Assembly: GCA_041855735.1 (NCBI GenBank) | Contig: JBHAEV010000127.1 | Span: forward strand, 1 to 7,152 | Origin: CALALP01 sp041855735 | GTDB taxonomy: Bacteria > Bacillota > Clostridia > Lachnospirales > Lachnospiraceae | Direction: 5' to 3' | DNA: 7,152 nt | Part shown: piece by piece, positions 6,769 to 7,152 of the stretch | Numbering within the stretch: the first letter of the stretch is position 1 | Layout of the letters: each line of letters starts with the position of its first letter | Position numbers and translations under genes: made by a program | The notes under the pieces: generated by a model | Databases searched by the model: none | Seen by the model: the letters and a program-made list of their open reading frames with translations, nothing else | Told to the model about the DNA's origin: nothing

Positions 6769-7152
6769 TCAGGAACGAATCACCGCTTTTGTCTTGAGCC
6801 AATCCACCCATTGCACATAGTATTTTGCGAAAAAGTGTACGCCGTCTCCGGACAGTTCGGCTTTCAGACTGCCGCTTGCATCATCAAACTGTTCATTCGG
6901 ATTCAGATAGAACACCGTGATATTGTCGGCATTTCCCTGAATATAGGAATTCAATACATTGATCCTGCCATTGGTGATGTAGGAATGGGAAGCGGACTTT
7001 GCGGCAGTCACATGGATATTCCCCTGCAGATATATGGTGGAGCCGGGATTGGCCTTTTGCACTTCAACGATGAGCTGATTGTAATGCTTCATGATATCCT
7101 CAAATTCATTTCCGATTTCATTGATGCCGAGAGCAATGTAAATTTTTCCGTA
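6769..7152 (-). CDS. SGNH/GDSL-type hydrolase, C-terminal part (5' partial)
   Basis: This is the C-terminal 127 residues of a probable SGNH-fold esterase/lipase-like enzyme on the minus strand. The frame stays open from the stop at 6769 to the window edge, so the ATG at 7092 is internal. Reading from the edge, YGKIYIALGINEIGNEF contains GINE (residues 9-12), fitting block III of the family (GxN, oxyanion-hole Asn). The segment 'IYLQGNIHVT' (40-49) resembles block IV, and 'GDGVH' (102-106) gives the block V Asp-x-x-His of the catalytic triad (D103, H106). The N-terminal GDS(L) serine motif lies outside the window and cannot be checked. Such proteins in Clostridia are often exported deacetylases or esterases acting on polysaccharide or peptidoglycan; substrate and localisation cannot be told here. 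The gene is convergent to the cohesin-protein gene. Family call is good; exact activity unknown. Confidence 0.82.
   Translation of the reverse strand, partial: YGKIYIALGINEIGNEFEDIMKHYNQLIVEVQKANPGSTIYLQGNIHVTAAKSASHSYITNGRINVLNSYIQGNADNITVFYLNPNEQFDDASGSLKAELSGDGVHFFAKYYVQWVDWLKTKAVIRS

Noticed and set aside
6769..7092. A stand-alone 107-residue minus-strand protein starting at 7092
   Set aside because: The 20 codons up to the right edge continue the frame and encode the GINE oxyanion-hole block, so this is a fragment of a longer SGNH hydrolase.
1..7152. tRNA, rRNA, CRISPR array, insertion sequence or transposase gene
   Set aside because: No cloverleaf, no regularly spaced direct repeats, and no transposase-like protein was seen. 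Coding genes fill nearly the whole window; the only non-coding gaps over 50 bp are 4331-4428 and 6673-6768.

Overview
The window looks like chromosomal DNA from a Gram-positive anaerobe of the class Clostridia, most plausibly a gut or rumen Lachnospiraceae-type bacterium. The reasons are strong AGGAG-type ribosome binding sites, a Gram-positive style promoter, a cohesin-domain protein, and the pairing of a VTC (polyphosphate polymerase) domain gene with a DUF4956 gene, which is typical of this group. This placement is inferred from gene content; no rRNA or other marker is present.

Layout. Positions 2-4330 hold four tightly packed + strand genes that look like one operon. They are the C-terminal part of a VTC-domain polyphosphate polymerase-like protein (its start lies left of the window), a DUF4956 multi-pass membrane protein, an exported DUF4874/DUF4832 glycosidase-like protein, and a two-HKD-motif cardiolipin synthase. 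Gaps are 11 bp, an 8-20 bp overlap, and 6 bp. A short intergenic region (4331-4428) carries a good extended -10 promoter. It drives a separate + strand gene for a 747-residue secreted/anchored protein: signal peptide, cohesin domain, acidic Thr/Glu-rich linker, an unrecognised extracellular domain, one transmembrane helix, and a highly charged, probably cytosolic tail of about 336 residues. A convergent region (6673-6768) contains a perfect 18-bp inverted repeat. The right edge holds the C-terminal part of a minus-strand SGNH/GDSL-type hydrolase whose start lies beyond 7152.

How the genes may work together. Every product is predicted to act at the envelope or on polyanionic polymers: polyphosphate synthesis or binding (VTC), a membrane partner (DUF4956), an exported sugar-active-like protein, anionic phospholipid synthesis (Cls), a cohesin-bearing membrane protein and an esterase-like enzyme. 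A common role in cell-envelope assembly or surface display is a reasonable inference, but nothing in the sequence proves it.

The two most interesting points are the unusual topology of the cohesin protein and the resemblance of the DUF4956 protein to the MgtC/SapB architecture. Two ORF starts (1244 and 4420) are better moved to internal ATGs at 1256 and 4429. Two ORFs that seem to begin at internal ATGs (53 on +, 7092 on -) are really fragments of genes running off the window.
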